Assembly: GCA_004212795.1 (NCBI GenBank)
Contig: SHBR01000018.1
Span: 1-34,361, forward strand
Origin: Candidatus Thioglobus sp.
GTDB taxonomy: Bacteria; Pseudomonadota; Gammaproteobacteria; Arenicellales; UBA868
Reading direction: 5' to 3'
DNA length: 34,361 nucleotides
Under the pieces are notes generated by a model that did not search any database, had not been told where the DNA came from, and saw only the letters and a program-made list of their open reading frames with translations. A program made the translations under genes and the position numbers. Of this stretch, positions 1 to 8,514 are shown piece after piece; positions within the stretch are counted from its first letter, which is position 1; the number at the start of each line of letters is the position of its first letter.

Positions 1-7
1 ACAGGGC

Positions 8-25
8 GGCCACCGCAAGGTGGCC
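8..25. other. GNRA-capped hairpin at window start
   Basis: GGCCACC and GGTGGCC form a perfect 7-bp stem closed by a GCAA tetraloop. A C-rich stretch and then a mixed T-rich stretch follow on the plus strand. It could be the end of a transcript entering from outside the window, but there is no clean T run, so it is recorded only as a stable structure. Confidence 0.4.
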
Positions 26-137
26 CCACCCCCATTTGCTTTCTTACGTTATATATATATTGTGTCCATACAGCGGCGGGAAAAAATAAGTTTCCAGAAC
101 CTATATTAGGTCGGAAATTCTTATTGGAGAACGAGCA

Positions 138-521
138 ATGAAAGCATTTCTTAGGTCGATTCAAGTTGCCGGAGCATTAATAGTGCTCGTCGGCACAATC
201 GCCGGTTTCGGGTTAGAGATAAAGCAGTTGGTTGATCAAAGAAGTGTAACTCTCTCTGATCTGCTTCTGCTATTCATTTATTTAGAAGTCCTTGGGATGG
301 TGACCAGTTATTGGGGCTCTCAACGTGTCAGGCTCCTGTTTCCAATGTTCATTGCCTTAACCGCAGTTTCACGATTGATTATCCTGCAGAAAAAAGATAT
401 TGATCCCTCGACCTTGTTGTACGAAGCAGGGGCTATTTTATTGATTGCAATTGCGATAGTAATTGTTCGATTTAGAAAGAGCCGTCTCTTAGGCATTGAC
501 GATGAAAAAGACGACCTGTGA
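138..521 (+). CDS. psiE: PsiE-like phosphate-starvation-inducible family membrane protein
   Basis: This 127-residue protein has four hydrophobic segments, at roughly residues 9-28, 38-59, 65-84 and 91-112, and a charged C-terminal tail. The middle region (LLLLFIYLEVLGMV, then FIALTAVSRLIIL, then the DPSTLLYEAGAILL stretch) follows the PsiE family pattern. That family is named for phosphate-starvation induction of the E. coli member; its biochemical role is unknown. A GGAGA ribosome site lies about 8 bases before the ATG. The gene stands alone, followed by a spacer with phased repeats and then an EEP-family enzyme on the same strand. The assignment rests on recalled family pattern, so the family call is fairly secure and the physiology is not. 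Confidence 0.75.
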   Translation: MKAFLRSIQVAGALIVLVGTIAGFGLEIKQLVDQRSVTLSDLLLLFIYLEVLGMVTSYWGSQRVRLLFPMFIALTAVSRLIILQKKDIDPSTLLYEAGAILLIAIAIVIVRFRKSRLLGIDDEKDDL

Positions 522-562
522 TAACTACCGGTCTAGGACTAATAGTAGGAATATATTTTTGG

Positions 563-591
563 AGTCAGTAGATAGTCAGTAACAGTCAGTA
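563..591 (+). repeat. Three phased AGTCAGTA direct repeats
   Basis: AGTCAGTA occurs at 563-570, 574-581 and 584-591, with periods of 11 and 10 bases, about one helical turn. The array ends 27 bases before the EEP-family start codon. Such spacing suggests cooperative binding of a regulator on one DNA face. PhoB boxes also use 7-base repeats on an 11-base period, but the match to the Pho consensus is only partial. The regulator is unidentified. Confidence 0.5.
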
Positions 592-618
592 AATGACCTT
601 AAACACTACGATATAAGC

Positions 619-1506
619 ATGATTAAAATTGTGACCTACAACATTCAGTTTGGACAGGGCCGTGATGGCAAGGTCGACCTTGGACGGATTATTGATTCGG
701 TTAAAGGAGCTGATTTAATTGCCCTCCAGGAGGTTGATCGCTTTTGGCCCCGCTCGGGCGAAATTGATCAAGTCAGAGAGATCACTAACGCGTTTGAAAG
801 CTATGACTACGCTTATGGCCCCGGAGTTGATCAGGCCGGCGGTGAAATTGATTACGCGGGTCGACCGATTCGCCGACAGTTTGGCAATCTGTTGCTCAGC
901 CGGCAGCCGATTGTCTACTGCCGCCATCATTTGCTTCCCAAGAGTGCCAGCATTGGCCCGCTCAGCATCCAACGTTCGGCGCTCGAGTGTGCGGTCAATC
1001 TCGGTGACACTTCGTTTCGATTTGTTAATACGCATCTTACGCATATCAATTCCGAGACCCGAGTGCCCCAGGTAGAAGCATTGCTTCGAATTCATCACGA
1101 CGCGGCTCATGAGGGTGTTCCGGTCAGCGGGGCAATAGAGGTGAATCCGCTGAAAGACGGGGGCAATTATTGGGAGGAGGGTCTTATGGACTTTGAAGTG
1201 CCCCCGCACGCCGTGGTGCTCGGTGATTTCAACAGTGTCCCGCATACTCCCGAGTATGAACACATGGTCGGTTCACTTTCGCCCTATGGCGGGAGAGTCA
1301 CACACCCATTAGGCTTTGTAGATGCATGGGCCTACGCCGGTGGCGATGTTGATGCGGGCTTTACCTCTGACGTTGGCGATGTGCCCGCCCGATTGGACTA
1401 TGCTTTTGTTGGTGCAACCCTCAGAGATCGAATTCAAAAGTGCTGGGTGGACGAAGCAGCAGAGGGTTCTGACCATCAACCGGTCTGGGTTGAGCTTTCC
1501 GATTAA
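619..1506 (+). CDS. Endonuclease/exonuclease/phosphatase (EEP) family protein
   Basis: A 295-residue metal-dependent hydrolase of the DNase I/exonuclease III/phosphodiesterase fold. The catalytic signatures are all visible: Asn8 in TYNIQ, Glu38 in LQEVD, Asn137 and His139 in NTHL, Asp203 and Asn205 in LGDFN, Asp260 in RLDY, and Asp285-His286 in SDHQP. It has no signal peptide, so it probably acts in the cytoplasm. An insertion of about 30-40 residues lies between the His139 and Asp203 motifs. The family includes nucleases, phosphatases and sphingomyelinase-like enzymes, and the sequence does not decide the substrate. No clear ribosome site precedes the ATG. Its stop codon overlaps that of the convergent RND gene in a shared TTAA. 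Confidence 0.85.
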   Translation: MIKIVTYNIQFGQGRDGKVDLGRIIDSVKGADLIALQEVDRFWPRSGEIDQVREITNAFESYDYAYGPGVDQAGGEIDYAGRPIRRQFGNLLLSRQPIVYCRHHLLPKSASIGPLSIQRSALECAVNLGDTSFRFVNTHLTHINSETRVPQVEALLRIHHDAAHEGVPVSGAIEVNPLKDGGNYWEEGLMDFEVPPHAVVLGDFNSVPHTPEYEHMVGSLSPYGGRVTHPLGFVDAWAYAGGDVDAGFTSDVGDVPARLDYAFVGATLRDRIQKCWVDEAAEGSDHQPVWVELSD

Positions 1507-4500
1507 AGTGCTGTCTCTGAGATCGTCTTGTGACGATGTTTTCCAAAGATAGAGTTTTCATAAATCGTCAACAAAGACGGAACCAGAAATAACACGAGCA
1601 GTGTCGCAAACGCGAGTCCAAATGCAATCGAAGTTGCCATGGGGATCAGGAACTGTGCCTGAAGCGATGTTTCAAAGAGTAAAGGTGTGAGTCCAGCAAT
1701 CGTTGTCATTGAAGTCAGTAGCACCGCGCGCAATCGCTGACAGGCAGCTTCTACCACCGCTTTTTCTACGGCCATTCCCTGTTTGCGAAGCTCTTTATAA
1801 AACGTTACTAAAATAATTGAATCGTTGATCACAATGCCTGCCAATCCAAAGAAACCAAACATTGAGAGAATCGTCAGATCAATACCCATTAACACATGGC
1901 CCCAAATCGCGCCCACGAGTCCGAAGGGAATGATGATCATAACCAGCACAGGCCAACCATACGAACCAAAAACCCAAGCCAACACGAGATAAATGAGTAC
2001 CACCGCCACGAGAGCACCACGCTTCATGTCACTCATGGTTTCGCGTTGATCTGCTTGACGGCCTTCGAAAGAGAATCTGACGCCGTGCCGAGCTTCAAGC
2101 GCTGGTAGGGAATTCTTTTTTAGGCCCGCGATGATTCGATTATCGTTGTTGACGGTGTCATCAACATCGCCAGTAACCGTCACGGCGAGTTTGCCTTCGA
2201 CGTGTCGAATCGAATCAAAACCTCGGCTGGGTGTCATCTCGACCACATTGTCGAACGGAACGGCGCCACCGCTCGGCAGCATAATTTCAAACTCTTCCAG
2301 ACTGTTGAGTCGGTTTCGTTCGCTGTCCGGCAACATCACACGTACTTCAACTTCATCACCCTGGTCTGCCATGACCTGAACAAGTTGACCCTCATATCCT
2401 GCACGAAGCTGACGCCCCAAATTTTCTACCGAGAGCCCTAATGCTTCGCCCGTCGGGGTCAGCGTTAGGATTCGTTGTTCTCGCCCATAAGGCATGTTGT
2501 CCTCAACACCAGAAACGCCCGGGATCTCGTTCAGAATCGCCTTGAGTTCAATGGCGGCGCTTTTCACCCCGGATAAATTATTCCCCGTGATCCGAACCTC
2601 GATGTCTTGCCCTGGGGGCCCGGCCGTAGGCTCTTTGATGGACAGATTCTCAAGGCCTGCTGTTTTGGGAATACGATTGCGCCATTCATTAATGAAATCC
2701 CGATTGCGCGCAGTTCGTTCATCGGGCTTGATTAATTCAACCAATACAGAGCCGATGTTGTCGTTACTGCGCGTTTCCCAGTCTCCGCTTTCTCCCAGGC
2801 CTTTTCTTGAGATTGCGGTTTTTAAGAGTCCGCCCCCAAAGTGCGCATCGGTTGCCCAAGCTGCTTTTTCGATTTCGTCCAGATAGTCCGCTACCGTCTC
2901 TTCCGGCGTGCCTGACACAAAATCAACGTTGGCAAACAGGATGGGGCCTTCAGCGACGGGAAAAAAATTAAACGCAATGCGCCCGCTGGTAAGCCAGCCG
3001 ACGGTGACCGTGAATAGAGCGATTGAAAGTGCGATGGTCGTCCATCGATGGTGAACACCAGTTCTGACGATGGGCCTGAAAATTCGATCGCGAAATTTTT
3101 CAAAGCCGGTGTCGAGTTTTTTCCGCAAGCCCTTGGGTTGATAATGACCCATGCGAGAGAACGTGCCCCGTAAATGTCCGGGCAATATTAAAAAAGATTC
3201 GACCAGGGAGGCGAGGATCACGCAGATCACCACGATGGGAATCGTATGAAGGATCGAACCGATGATTCCGCCAATCAGCAATAACGGCATAAACGCCGCG
3301 ATGGTTGTTAAGGAAGAGGAGATCACAGGTGCGAGCATGCGTTTTGCGCCTTTCTCGACTGATTCAAGTGCGCCGCCCCCGCGTTCGAAGTGCGTGACGG
3401 CATCCTCACCCACCACAATCGCGTCATCCACGATGATGCCTAGGGTCATAATCAACCCGAACAGACTGATCATGTTGATCGAGCCGCCATAGAGATACAA
3501 AACACCGAGTGCGGCGAGAAAAGAGGTTGGAATGCCGATGGTGACCCAGCCAGCAGCTGGGGCATTCAAAAAGAAGTAAAGAATCAGGATAACGAGCGCG
3601 AGTCCGGATAGTCCGTTTTTCAAAAGTAATTGAATACGGTCCTGAATGTATTCCCAGCGCTCGTCATAGATATGAAGTCCCACACCCGGCGGGAGTGTCG
3701 GCTGAGTCTCTTCTTTCCACTCGCGGAGAATTTTTGCCGATTCAAGACTGTCCGCATTACGGGTTCGGGATAAGCGCATTTCAACTGCCGGCTTTCCCTG
3801 AAATCGAACTTCGGTCTGCGCGTTTTTTGGCCGACGCGTAATCGTTGCGATGTCGCCAAGCGTAAGTCGACGACCGTCCTGTGTGACGATGATGGGAATA
3901 TCCGAAAATGCAAGCTCTTGCCGACGCTGGTCTTTGAATCTGAGTTGCAGCGCGGACTCTCCGCGACCGATGATGCCAACCGGTAGGTCCCGAGATGCTG
4001 CGGCAATTCGCCGACTAATATCCTGAATGGACAGCCCCAGTTCTCGCAGCGTCCCGGGCGGGATTTGAATCGCGATTTCTTCTTCTGGAAGTCCGTAGAT
4101 GCGAATGTGCGCAATCCCTCTTTCCAGAAGTTCGCGCTCAAATTGGTTAACGAGCATTCGTAGACCTTGAGGATCTTCCGGACCTGAAATAAGAAGGTTT
4201 GCGACTCGCTCGTGATTGACGACGCGGGAGATCTCCGGGGTTTCAGCACCGTCTGGCAGGTTACTGACAAGATCCACACGCTCTTTGACATCATCAAGGG
4301 CAGGGCCCATGTCGGTGTTTTCCCGAAACTCCAAGGTGATGAAAGTTTGGCCGTCGACCGATAATGACTTTAGTTCTTTGACGTTCTCGGTGCCTTTGAG
4401 TTGTCGCTCTAGAGGTTCGGTGACAAGTGTTTCAAGATCTTCCGAGCTGGCGCCTGGCCAGGTGACTTTGACCGAGACAAAGTCGATATCAAAACTGGGA

Positions 4501-4616
4501 AAAAATTGCGTATTGAGCTGTGAAAGACCCCAGACGCCTGAGATCATCATCATTGCCATCAGCAGATTGGCTGCGACAGGATGGCGGGCAAAAATCGCGA
4601 GTATGCTGCTTCCCAT
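1503..4616 (-). CDS. RND family efflux transporter permease subunit
   Basis: A 1037-residue inner-membrane proton-driven pump of the AcrB/MexB superfamily, full length for the family. The N-terminal membrane helix is followed by a large periplasmic loop, a helix bundle from about residue 335, a second periplasmic loop and a second bundle near the C terminus. The proton-relay pair in helix 4 is present as Asp397-Asp398 in GIIVDDAIVV. It is the second gene of an operon: the periplasmic adaptor ends 8 bases upstream. No TolC-like outer-membrane factor is encoded here, so the pump probably borrows one encoded elsewhere. The substrate cannot be read from sequence; periplasmic-loop features suggest organic compounds rather than metals, but this is weak. 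Confidence 0.93.
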   Translation of the reverse strand: MGSSILAIFARHPVAANLLMAMMMISGVWGLSQLNTQFFPSFDIDFVSVKVTWPGASSEDLETLVTEPLERQLKGTENVKELKSLSVDGQTFITLEFRENTDMGPALDDVKERVDLVSNLPDGAETPEISRVVNHERVANLLISGPEDPQGLRMLVNQFERELLERGIAHIRIYGLPEEEIAIQIPPGTLRELGLSIQDISRRIAAASRDLPVGIIGRGESALQLRFKDQRRQELAFSDIPIIVTQDGRRLTLGDIATITRRPKNAQTEVRFQGKPAVEMRLSRTRNADSLESAKILREWKEETQPTLPPGVGLHIYDERWEYIQDRIQLLLKNGLSGLALVILILYFFLNAPAAGWVTIGIPTSFLAALGVLYLYGGSINMISLFGLIMTLGIIVDDAIVVGEDAVTHFERGGGALESVEKGAKRMLAPVISSSLTTIAAFMPLLLIGGIIGSILHTIPIVVICVILASLVESFLILPGHLRGTFSRMGHYQPKGLRKKLDTGFEKFRDRIFRPIVRTGVHHRWTTIALSIALFTVTVGWLTSGRIAFNFFPVAEGPILFANVDFVSGTPEETVADYLDEIEKAAWATDAHFGGGLLKTAISRKGLGESGDWETRSNDNIGSVLVELIKPDERTARNRDFINEWRNRIPKTAGLENLSIKEPTAGPPGQDIEVRITGNNLSGVKSAAIELKAILNEIPGVSGVEDNMPYGREQRILTLTPTGEALGLSVENLGRQLRAGYEGQLVQVMADQGDEVEVRVMLPDSERNRLNSLEEFEIMLPSGGAVPFDNVVEMTPSRGFDSIRHVEGKLAVTVTGDVDDTVNNDNRIIAGLKKNSLPALEARHGVRFSFEGRQADQRETMSDMKRGALVAVVLIYLVLAWVFGSYGWPVLVMIIIPFGLVGAIWGHVLMGIDLTILSMFGFFGLAGIVINDSIILVTFYKELRKQGMAVEKAVVEAACQRLRAVLLTSMTTIAGLTPLLFETSLQAQFLIPMATSIAFGLAFATLLVLFLVPSLLTIYENSIFGKHRHKTISETAL

Positions 4617-4624
4617 AGACTTGG

Positions 4625-5872
4625 TCAGTTGCGATTTGAAACCACGTCAACACGTAGGCCTTCAATTGCGTTGGGCAGTTGACTCGTCAGCACTTGATCT
4701 TTGTCGCTGAGATCGCTGCTTCGAAACAGGCTCCAGGTGCCCCATTCGCCATTCCGATATTCACCGACACGTTCAAGTTGCACGCGTTCGAGTCGGCCCG
4801 CTTCTATTTTGTACGCAGAATTGGCGCCGTAGACCGCGGTGGCCGGGAGCGCGAGAACGTTGGTTTCTGCGGGTAACGTCAGTAGGACCGCTAGCGTCCG
4901 GCCGAGTTCCAAATTGCCTTCCGTGCGGGGGAGGGTGAAAAAGCCGTCGACACCGCCCGCTCCAGATTCAATCTTTCCGGCCAGTCGATTGAGTTCAATG
5001 ACGATCTCTCGACCGTCAATTGTCGCAATCGCTGGCACTTGCTCCCCTTGATCGCGGCTTTGCCGCAATTGCGCGAGGTACCGATTCGGAATCTGGGCGC
5101 GGACTTCGGTCGATGCTGTGTCAAATAGATCGATGAGCAACGAGCCCATCTGCGCACGGTCACCGGGAGAGATATGTATAGCAGTAATACGACCGTCAAA
5201 TGGCGCCAAAATTTTTGTTCGCTCCAGATTTTGAAGCGCGTGATCCCGAAGGGCTGACGCTCGCTTCAGGCGAGCGCGAAGCTGCGCGAGTCTAATCGGG
5301 TGATCGTCAATCGCGTTTTGTCGAACCGTGAGATTAAGCGTCTGGCGAGCAACCGCCTCGAGCGCTGTGTCCACGCTGGCTTGAGACCCGGATTGCGATT
5401 CGGCAAGTTGTTTGGCACGTTTGAGTTTGGTTTTTGCAAGCGTTAGAAGCTTTTCATCTTGCAAAAATAATTCCTGATCATTTTTGAAACGATTTTTTTC
5501 ACCCTTGATTTGCGCCTCGATCTCAGCGAGTTCGGCCGCTCGCTGGGCCAGGGTTAATTTTGAGTCTGTGTCATCCAGTTGCAATAGCGTTTGACCTTTT
5601 TTGACAGCGTCTCCAACGCGTACCGAAGAGGTGAGGACGTCTGCGTTTAACGCCGAGCGAAGGTGCGATTCATGAGGTGACTCGATTCGACCGAATAAGC
5701 GAAGGTTGGGCCGCAAGTCTTCCAACGCTACTGAAACCGCTTCTACCGGCCAACTTCGTTCCGAGCGAGTAGCGGCTTCATCCTCGGGCCCTGACGATTG
5801 GAGTTCTAAAAAAATGAAAATGCCCGCGGCCAGAAGGACAAACGGAAAAACGAAGCGGATGACGCGGCCCAT
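4625..5872 (-). CDS. RND efflux periplasmic adaptor (HlyD/MFP family)
   Basis: A 415-residue membrane-fusion protein linking an RND pump to an outer-membrane channel. It begins with a single uncleaved-looking anchor (residues about 5-23). A half lipoyl/barrel-sandwich segment follows (region around LRSALNADVLTSSVRVGDAVKKGQTLLQL split over residues 70-100), then an alpha-helical hairpin rich in coiled-coil heptads (about 105-205). The returning lipoyl strand contains APFDGRITAIHISPGDRAQMG, and beta-barrel and membrane-proximal domains complete the protein. It is the first gene of the efflux operon and is followed after 8 bases by the permease. A palindrome 34 bases upstream may be an operator. 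Confidence 0.92.
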   Translation of the reverse strand: MGRVIRFVFPFVLLAAGIFIFLELQSSGPEDEAATRSERSWPVEAVSVALEDLRPNLRLFGRIESPHESHLRSALNADVLTSSVRVGDAVKKGQTLLQLDDTDSKLTLAQRAAELAEIEAQIKGEKNRFKNDQELFLQDEKLLTLAKTKLKRAKQLAESQSGSQASVDTALEAVARQTLNLTVRQNAIDDHPIRLAQLRARLKRASALRDHALQNLERTKILAPFDGRITAIHISPGDRAQMGSLLIDLFDTASTEVRAQIPNRYLAQLRQSRDQGEQVPAIATIDGREIVIELNRLAGKIESGAGGVDGFFTLPRTEGNLELGRTLAVLLTLPAETNVLALPATAVYGANSAYKIEAGRLERVQLERVGEYRNGEWGTWSLFRSSDLSDKDQVLTSQLPNAIEGLRVDVVSNRN

Positions 5873-5905
5873 AGGGAATACGAGGATAGGGACAATCGCG
5901 TTATT

Positions 5906-5916
5906 GTAACGGTTAC
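5906..5916. promoter_or_regulatory. Palindrome upstream of the RND operon
   Basis: GTAACgGTTAC is a perfect 11-base palindrome with a central base, 34 bases before the adaptor start codon on the minus strand. Efflux operons are commonly controlled by local repressors bound at such sites. No repressor gene is adjacent, and a short palindrome can arise by chance. Confidence 0.3.
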
Positions 5917-5951
5917 TGTGAAAGGCTAGTGGAGACTGTGCCCCGAGTTTG

Positions 5952-6788
5952 CTACGCCCCCCGTATTGCGGACGTAAAGGTTAATTGACCGATCGATGAG
6001 CGGTGTTGATCGTGGGTCTCAAAATAAGTGTCCAAAGATGATGTCGTTGTGAGTTGTTCAACCGTCTTGATAGCAGATTGAAGATTCTCTTCTGTTGCGA
6101 GCGCCCAGATCGAATCTCCACTTCTCCATTCAGAATCAATGACGCCCGCTGGATTAAAGTATGCGTCCCCTTGCATGACGATTTCAACGGCAGCTGTATT
6201 TTCAGGCGCTTCAAATCCCGCGTCGACGAGCAGTTGCGTGATTGTTGAGATATCGCATGTCCGTTCTTTTATCTCGCAGAGTGCGCTCGGAATTAAATGG
6301 TAGAACCAGAACCCTCTTTCTAACTGAAGGTGACTACAACTATTGATAACGATGGCACCACCGGGACGCAGAACTCGTGCAAGTTCTGCAAATACGGCTC
6401 GGTGTGCCTGCCAGTCGTTCGCGTTGCTGTCTGACAGGTGGTGCAACACTTGATTGATAATCACGCCATCCACCGCATTATCGGCGAGGGGTATGGTAGA
6501 AATTGCTGACTCATGGAAGCTAATTTTTTGCATCAAATCGGCCTGCCCAAACTTGTCCTGCGCGTGGCGCAACATATTTGCATTTATGTCCAGCGCTTCA
6601 ATTTTTGCAACCTCTGACAGCAGGGCTTTACTGTATTGGCCGGTCCCGCAACCCGCATCAAGGAGGATCTGACGCTCTAGCGGCTGGCTTCCTCTCGCAA
6701 GACCGACTTTGATGAGCTCAATGCCCACGGCTTGACGTGTGCGGTCGTAGTCATCACTTGTGCGGGTATAGTTTTCGTAGCTGCTCAT
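5952..6788 (-). CDS. Class I SAM-dependent methyltransferase
   Basis: A methyltransferase of about 278 residues with a Rossmann fold. Motif I (LLDAGCGTGQYS) binds SAM; an acidic residue after the second strand (IEALDIN) contacts the ribose; the motif around VDGVIINQVLHHL and the LRPGGAIVINS strand complete the methyltransferase-11 pattern. The reading frame opens upstream with a GTG at 6842, but the ATG at 6788 (MSSYENY) begins at the conserved N-terminal region and is preferred; neither start has a strong ribosome site. The substrate is unknown. The gene lies 79 bases upstream of the efflux adaptor on the same strand and diverges from the SRAP gene, so it could share a transcript with the pump. 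Confidence 0.85.
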   Translation of the reverse strand: MSSYENYTRTSDDYDRTRQAVGIELIKVGLARGSQPLERQILLDAGCGTGQYSKALLSEVAKIEALDINANMLRHAQDKFGQADLMQKISFHESAISTIPLADNAVDGVIINQVLHHLSDSNANDWQAHRAVFAELARVLRPGGAIVINSCSHLQLERGFWFYHLIPSALCEIKERTCDISTITQLLVDAGFEAPENTAAVEIVMQGDAYFNPAGVIDSEWRSGDSIWALATEENLQSAIKTVEQLTTTSSLDTYFETHDQHRSSIGQLTFTSAIRGA

Positions 6789-6870
6789 TTTTTGGGGCAC
6801 GAGTTGAAAGGACTCAGTATAGTTATGACGTGTTCGAACCACCAGCCAAACACTTGGGAGAGTCGGCTAA

Positions 6871-7557
6871 ATGTGCGGAAGATTTGATCGTCATCGTCCT
6901 GTTGTCGAGTTTGGCGATGTGATTGATGGATTGGATTTCAGCGACGGCGACCCGGCGGCGCCAAGTTATAATGTTGCGCCCTCGCAAAGGGCGACAGTCG
7001 CTTGCCGGACAGATTCCGGGGTCAGACTTCTTGATCTCACCTGGGGCTTAGTTCCATCATGGTTAAAACGTGAAGGGTTGTCGAAGCCGATTAATGCAAG
7101 AGCCGAGACCCTTTCCGATAAGCCTATGTTTCGTGATGCATTTCGCGGGACCCGCTGTCTCGTGCTCTGCGACGGTTACTATGAATGGCGGTCCGAAAAA
7201 ACGGGTGGAAAGCAGGCTTATTACATTACAACAGTCGATAACGATCCTTTCGTTATGGCGGGTATCTGGGCCCAAAATACAAATTTTGATAGGACAACAA
7301 TCGAGAGTTTCTGCGTGATTACAACCGAGGCTAATGACTCGTGTCGAGAGGTCCATCACAGAATGCCGTTAATCTTAAGCTGTGACAAACATAAAGAGTG
7401 GCTAAGTAATAGAAGACTCGACTCCGATACAGTAGCGGCGGTGCTCAAGCCTTCTTGTCAGGAAATGAAATTAAGACCGGTCAGCCGCTACGTTAATGCG
7501 CCGGCCAACAATGGCCCGCGGTGCATCGCGTCTTTACAGGATCAGGAAAACGTGTGA
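6871..7557 (+). CDS. SRAP-domain protein (HMCES/YedK), abasic-site DNA shield
   Basis: A 228-residue SOS-response-associated peptidase domain protein. The family opens with Met-Cys, and after methionine removal the cysteine forms a stable thiazolidine crosslink with abasic sites in single-stranded DNA. Here the start is MCGRF, giving Cys2. The other active-site residues match YedK: Asn75 in PINARAET, Glu105 in DGYYEWR, and His162 in HHRMP. Full length and intact. The stop codon overlaps the start of the following NDUFA9-like gene (TGATG), indicating translational coupling. It is transcribed away from the methyltransferase, with a short divergent promoter region between. Confidence 0.93.
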   Translation: MCGRFDRHRPVVEFGDVIDGLDFSDGDPAAPSYNVAPSQRATVACRTDSGVRLLDLTWGLVPSWLKREGLSKPINARAETLSDKPMFRDAFRGTRCLVLCDGYYEWRSEKTGGKQAYYITTVDNDPFVMAGIWAQNTNFDRTTIESFCVITTEANDSCREVHHRMPLILSCDKHKEWLSNRRLDSDTVAAVLKPSCQEMKLRPVSRYVNAPANNGPRCIASLQDQENV

Positions 7558-8465
7558 TGAATGCCGTAATTGATAAGAAAAAGATTTCCATTCTTGGGGG
7601 AACGGGTTTTGTTGGGCGTGCACTTTGCAAACGCCTGCTTCAGGACGGCCATGATGTGTCAGTCATTACGCGCGGTTCTTCGCCACGAATTGGAAATGAT
7701 CTTGCGGCGGTCAACCTAAAAGTCCTGACATCGTCGGCAAGCATCGACCGTGAGGCGGTGCTTGCCGGTCAAGATGTTCTGGTGAATTTAAGCGGCATCC
7801 TTCATGAATCTAGGCGGCAGAGTTTTCATGACGTCCATGTCGAGTGGCCTGCCTCCTGGACCTTAGCGGCGCATAAAGCAGGCCTTTCCCAAGTACTCCA
7901 CATGAGCGCGCTTCGCGCGGACATGGAAAATCCACCAAGCGCGTATTTGCGCTCAAAAGCGGCTGGCGAGCGTGCTGTGATTGATCATGCGAGTGGCATG
8001 ACAATCCAGATCTTCAGGCCTTCGATTATTTTTGGGGAGGGCGATAACTTTTTCGGGCAGTTTGCGAGCCTGTTGCGATGGGTTCCTGTGTTCCCGCTGG
8101 TATGTCCAAATTCAAGATTTGCACCAGTTTGGGTGGAAGACGTGGCGAGTGCTTTTGCGAACGCATTGGGACGTCCTGGAGTTGAAGGTCCGGCTGAAAC
8201 CTACAACCTTTGCGGGCCCCGGTCGTATCGTTTCCGTGAGTTGATCGAATTTACAGCCGAGAAACTTGATAAACGCCGGCTGATCATTGGTGTGCCAGAT
8301 TGGATCGCGCAACTGCAAGGACGAGCGATGGAATGCCTGCCTAATCCCCTATTTACACTGGATAATTTTTATTCATTACAGGCAGATAGCACTTGTGATT
8401 GTAATGATTTTGCCATTCTCGGTATTGAACCCGAGTCATTAGAGCGCGTGAATCTGTCGTTCTGA
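7557..8465 (+). CDS. NAD(P)-binding epimerase-like protein, complex I NDUFA9 type
   Basis: A 302-residue atypical short-chain dehydrogenase. The N-terminal Rossmann motif ILGGTGFVGRAL binds NAD(P), and the body carries the RSKAAGE and IFRPSIIFGEGD stretches typical of the NDUFA9-like group. In bacteria these proteins are often annotated by similarity to the mitochondrial complex I accessory subunit; actual function is not established. The frame is open from 7521, but the ATG at 7557 has an AGGA ribosome site about 10 bases upstream and overlaps the SRAP stop, so it is chosen. No complex I genes are nearby. Confidence 0.87.
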   Translation: MNAVIDKKKISILGGTGFVGRALCKRLLQDGHDVSVITRGSSPRIGNDLAAVNLKVLTSSASIDREAVLAGQDVLVNLSGILHESRRQSFHDVHVEWPASWTLAAHKAGLSQVLHMSALRADMENPPSAYLRSKAAGERAVIDHASGMTIQIFRPSIIFGEGDNFFGQFASLLRWVPVFPLVCPNSRFAPVWVEDVASAFANALGRPGVEGPAETYNLCGPRSYRFRELIEFTAEKLDKRRLIIGVPDWIAQLQGRAMECLPNPLFTLDNFYSLQADSTCDCNDFAILGIEPESLERVNLSF

Positions 8466-8514
8466 TTTTGATGGGGAGGACAGCCCGCCTTGAAGTGACC
8501 CGCTGTTGGACGTG

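Noticed and set aside
8-25. Hairpin at window start as an intrinsic terminator
   Set aside because: The following bases are C-rich, without an uninterrupted T run, so a terminator call is not supported.
715-1263. Long minus-strand reading frame inside the EEP gene
   Set aside because: It lies wholly within a gene with complete catalytic motifs, has no recognisable domain, and reads as an antisense shadow.
3620-4297. 225-residue second frame inside the RND permease
   Set aside because: Low-complexity, Ser/Arg-rich translation with no motif; the permease frame is intact through the region.
4216-4710. 164-residue plus-strand frame across the permease-adaptor junction
   Set aside because: Antisense to two well-supported genes, Ser/Thr/Arg-rich, no family resemblance.
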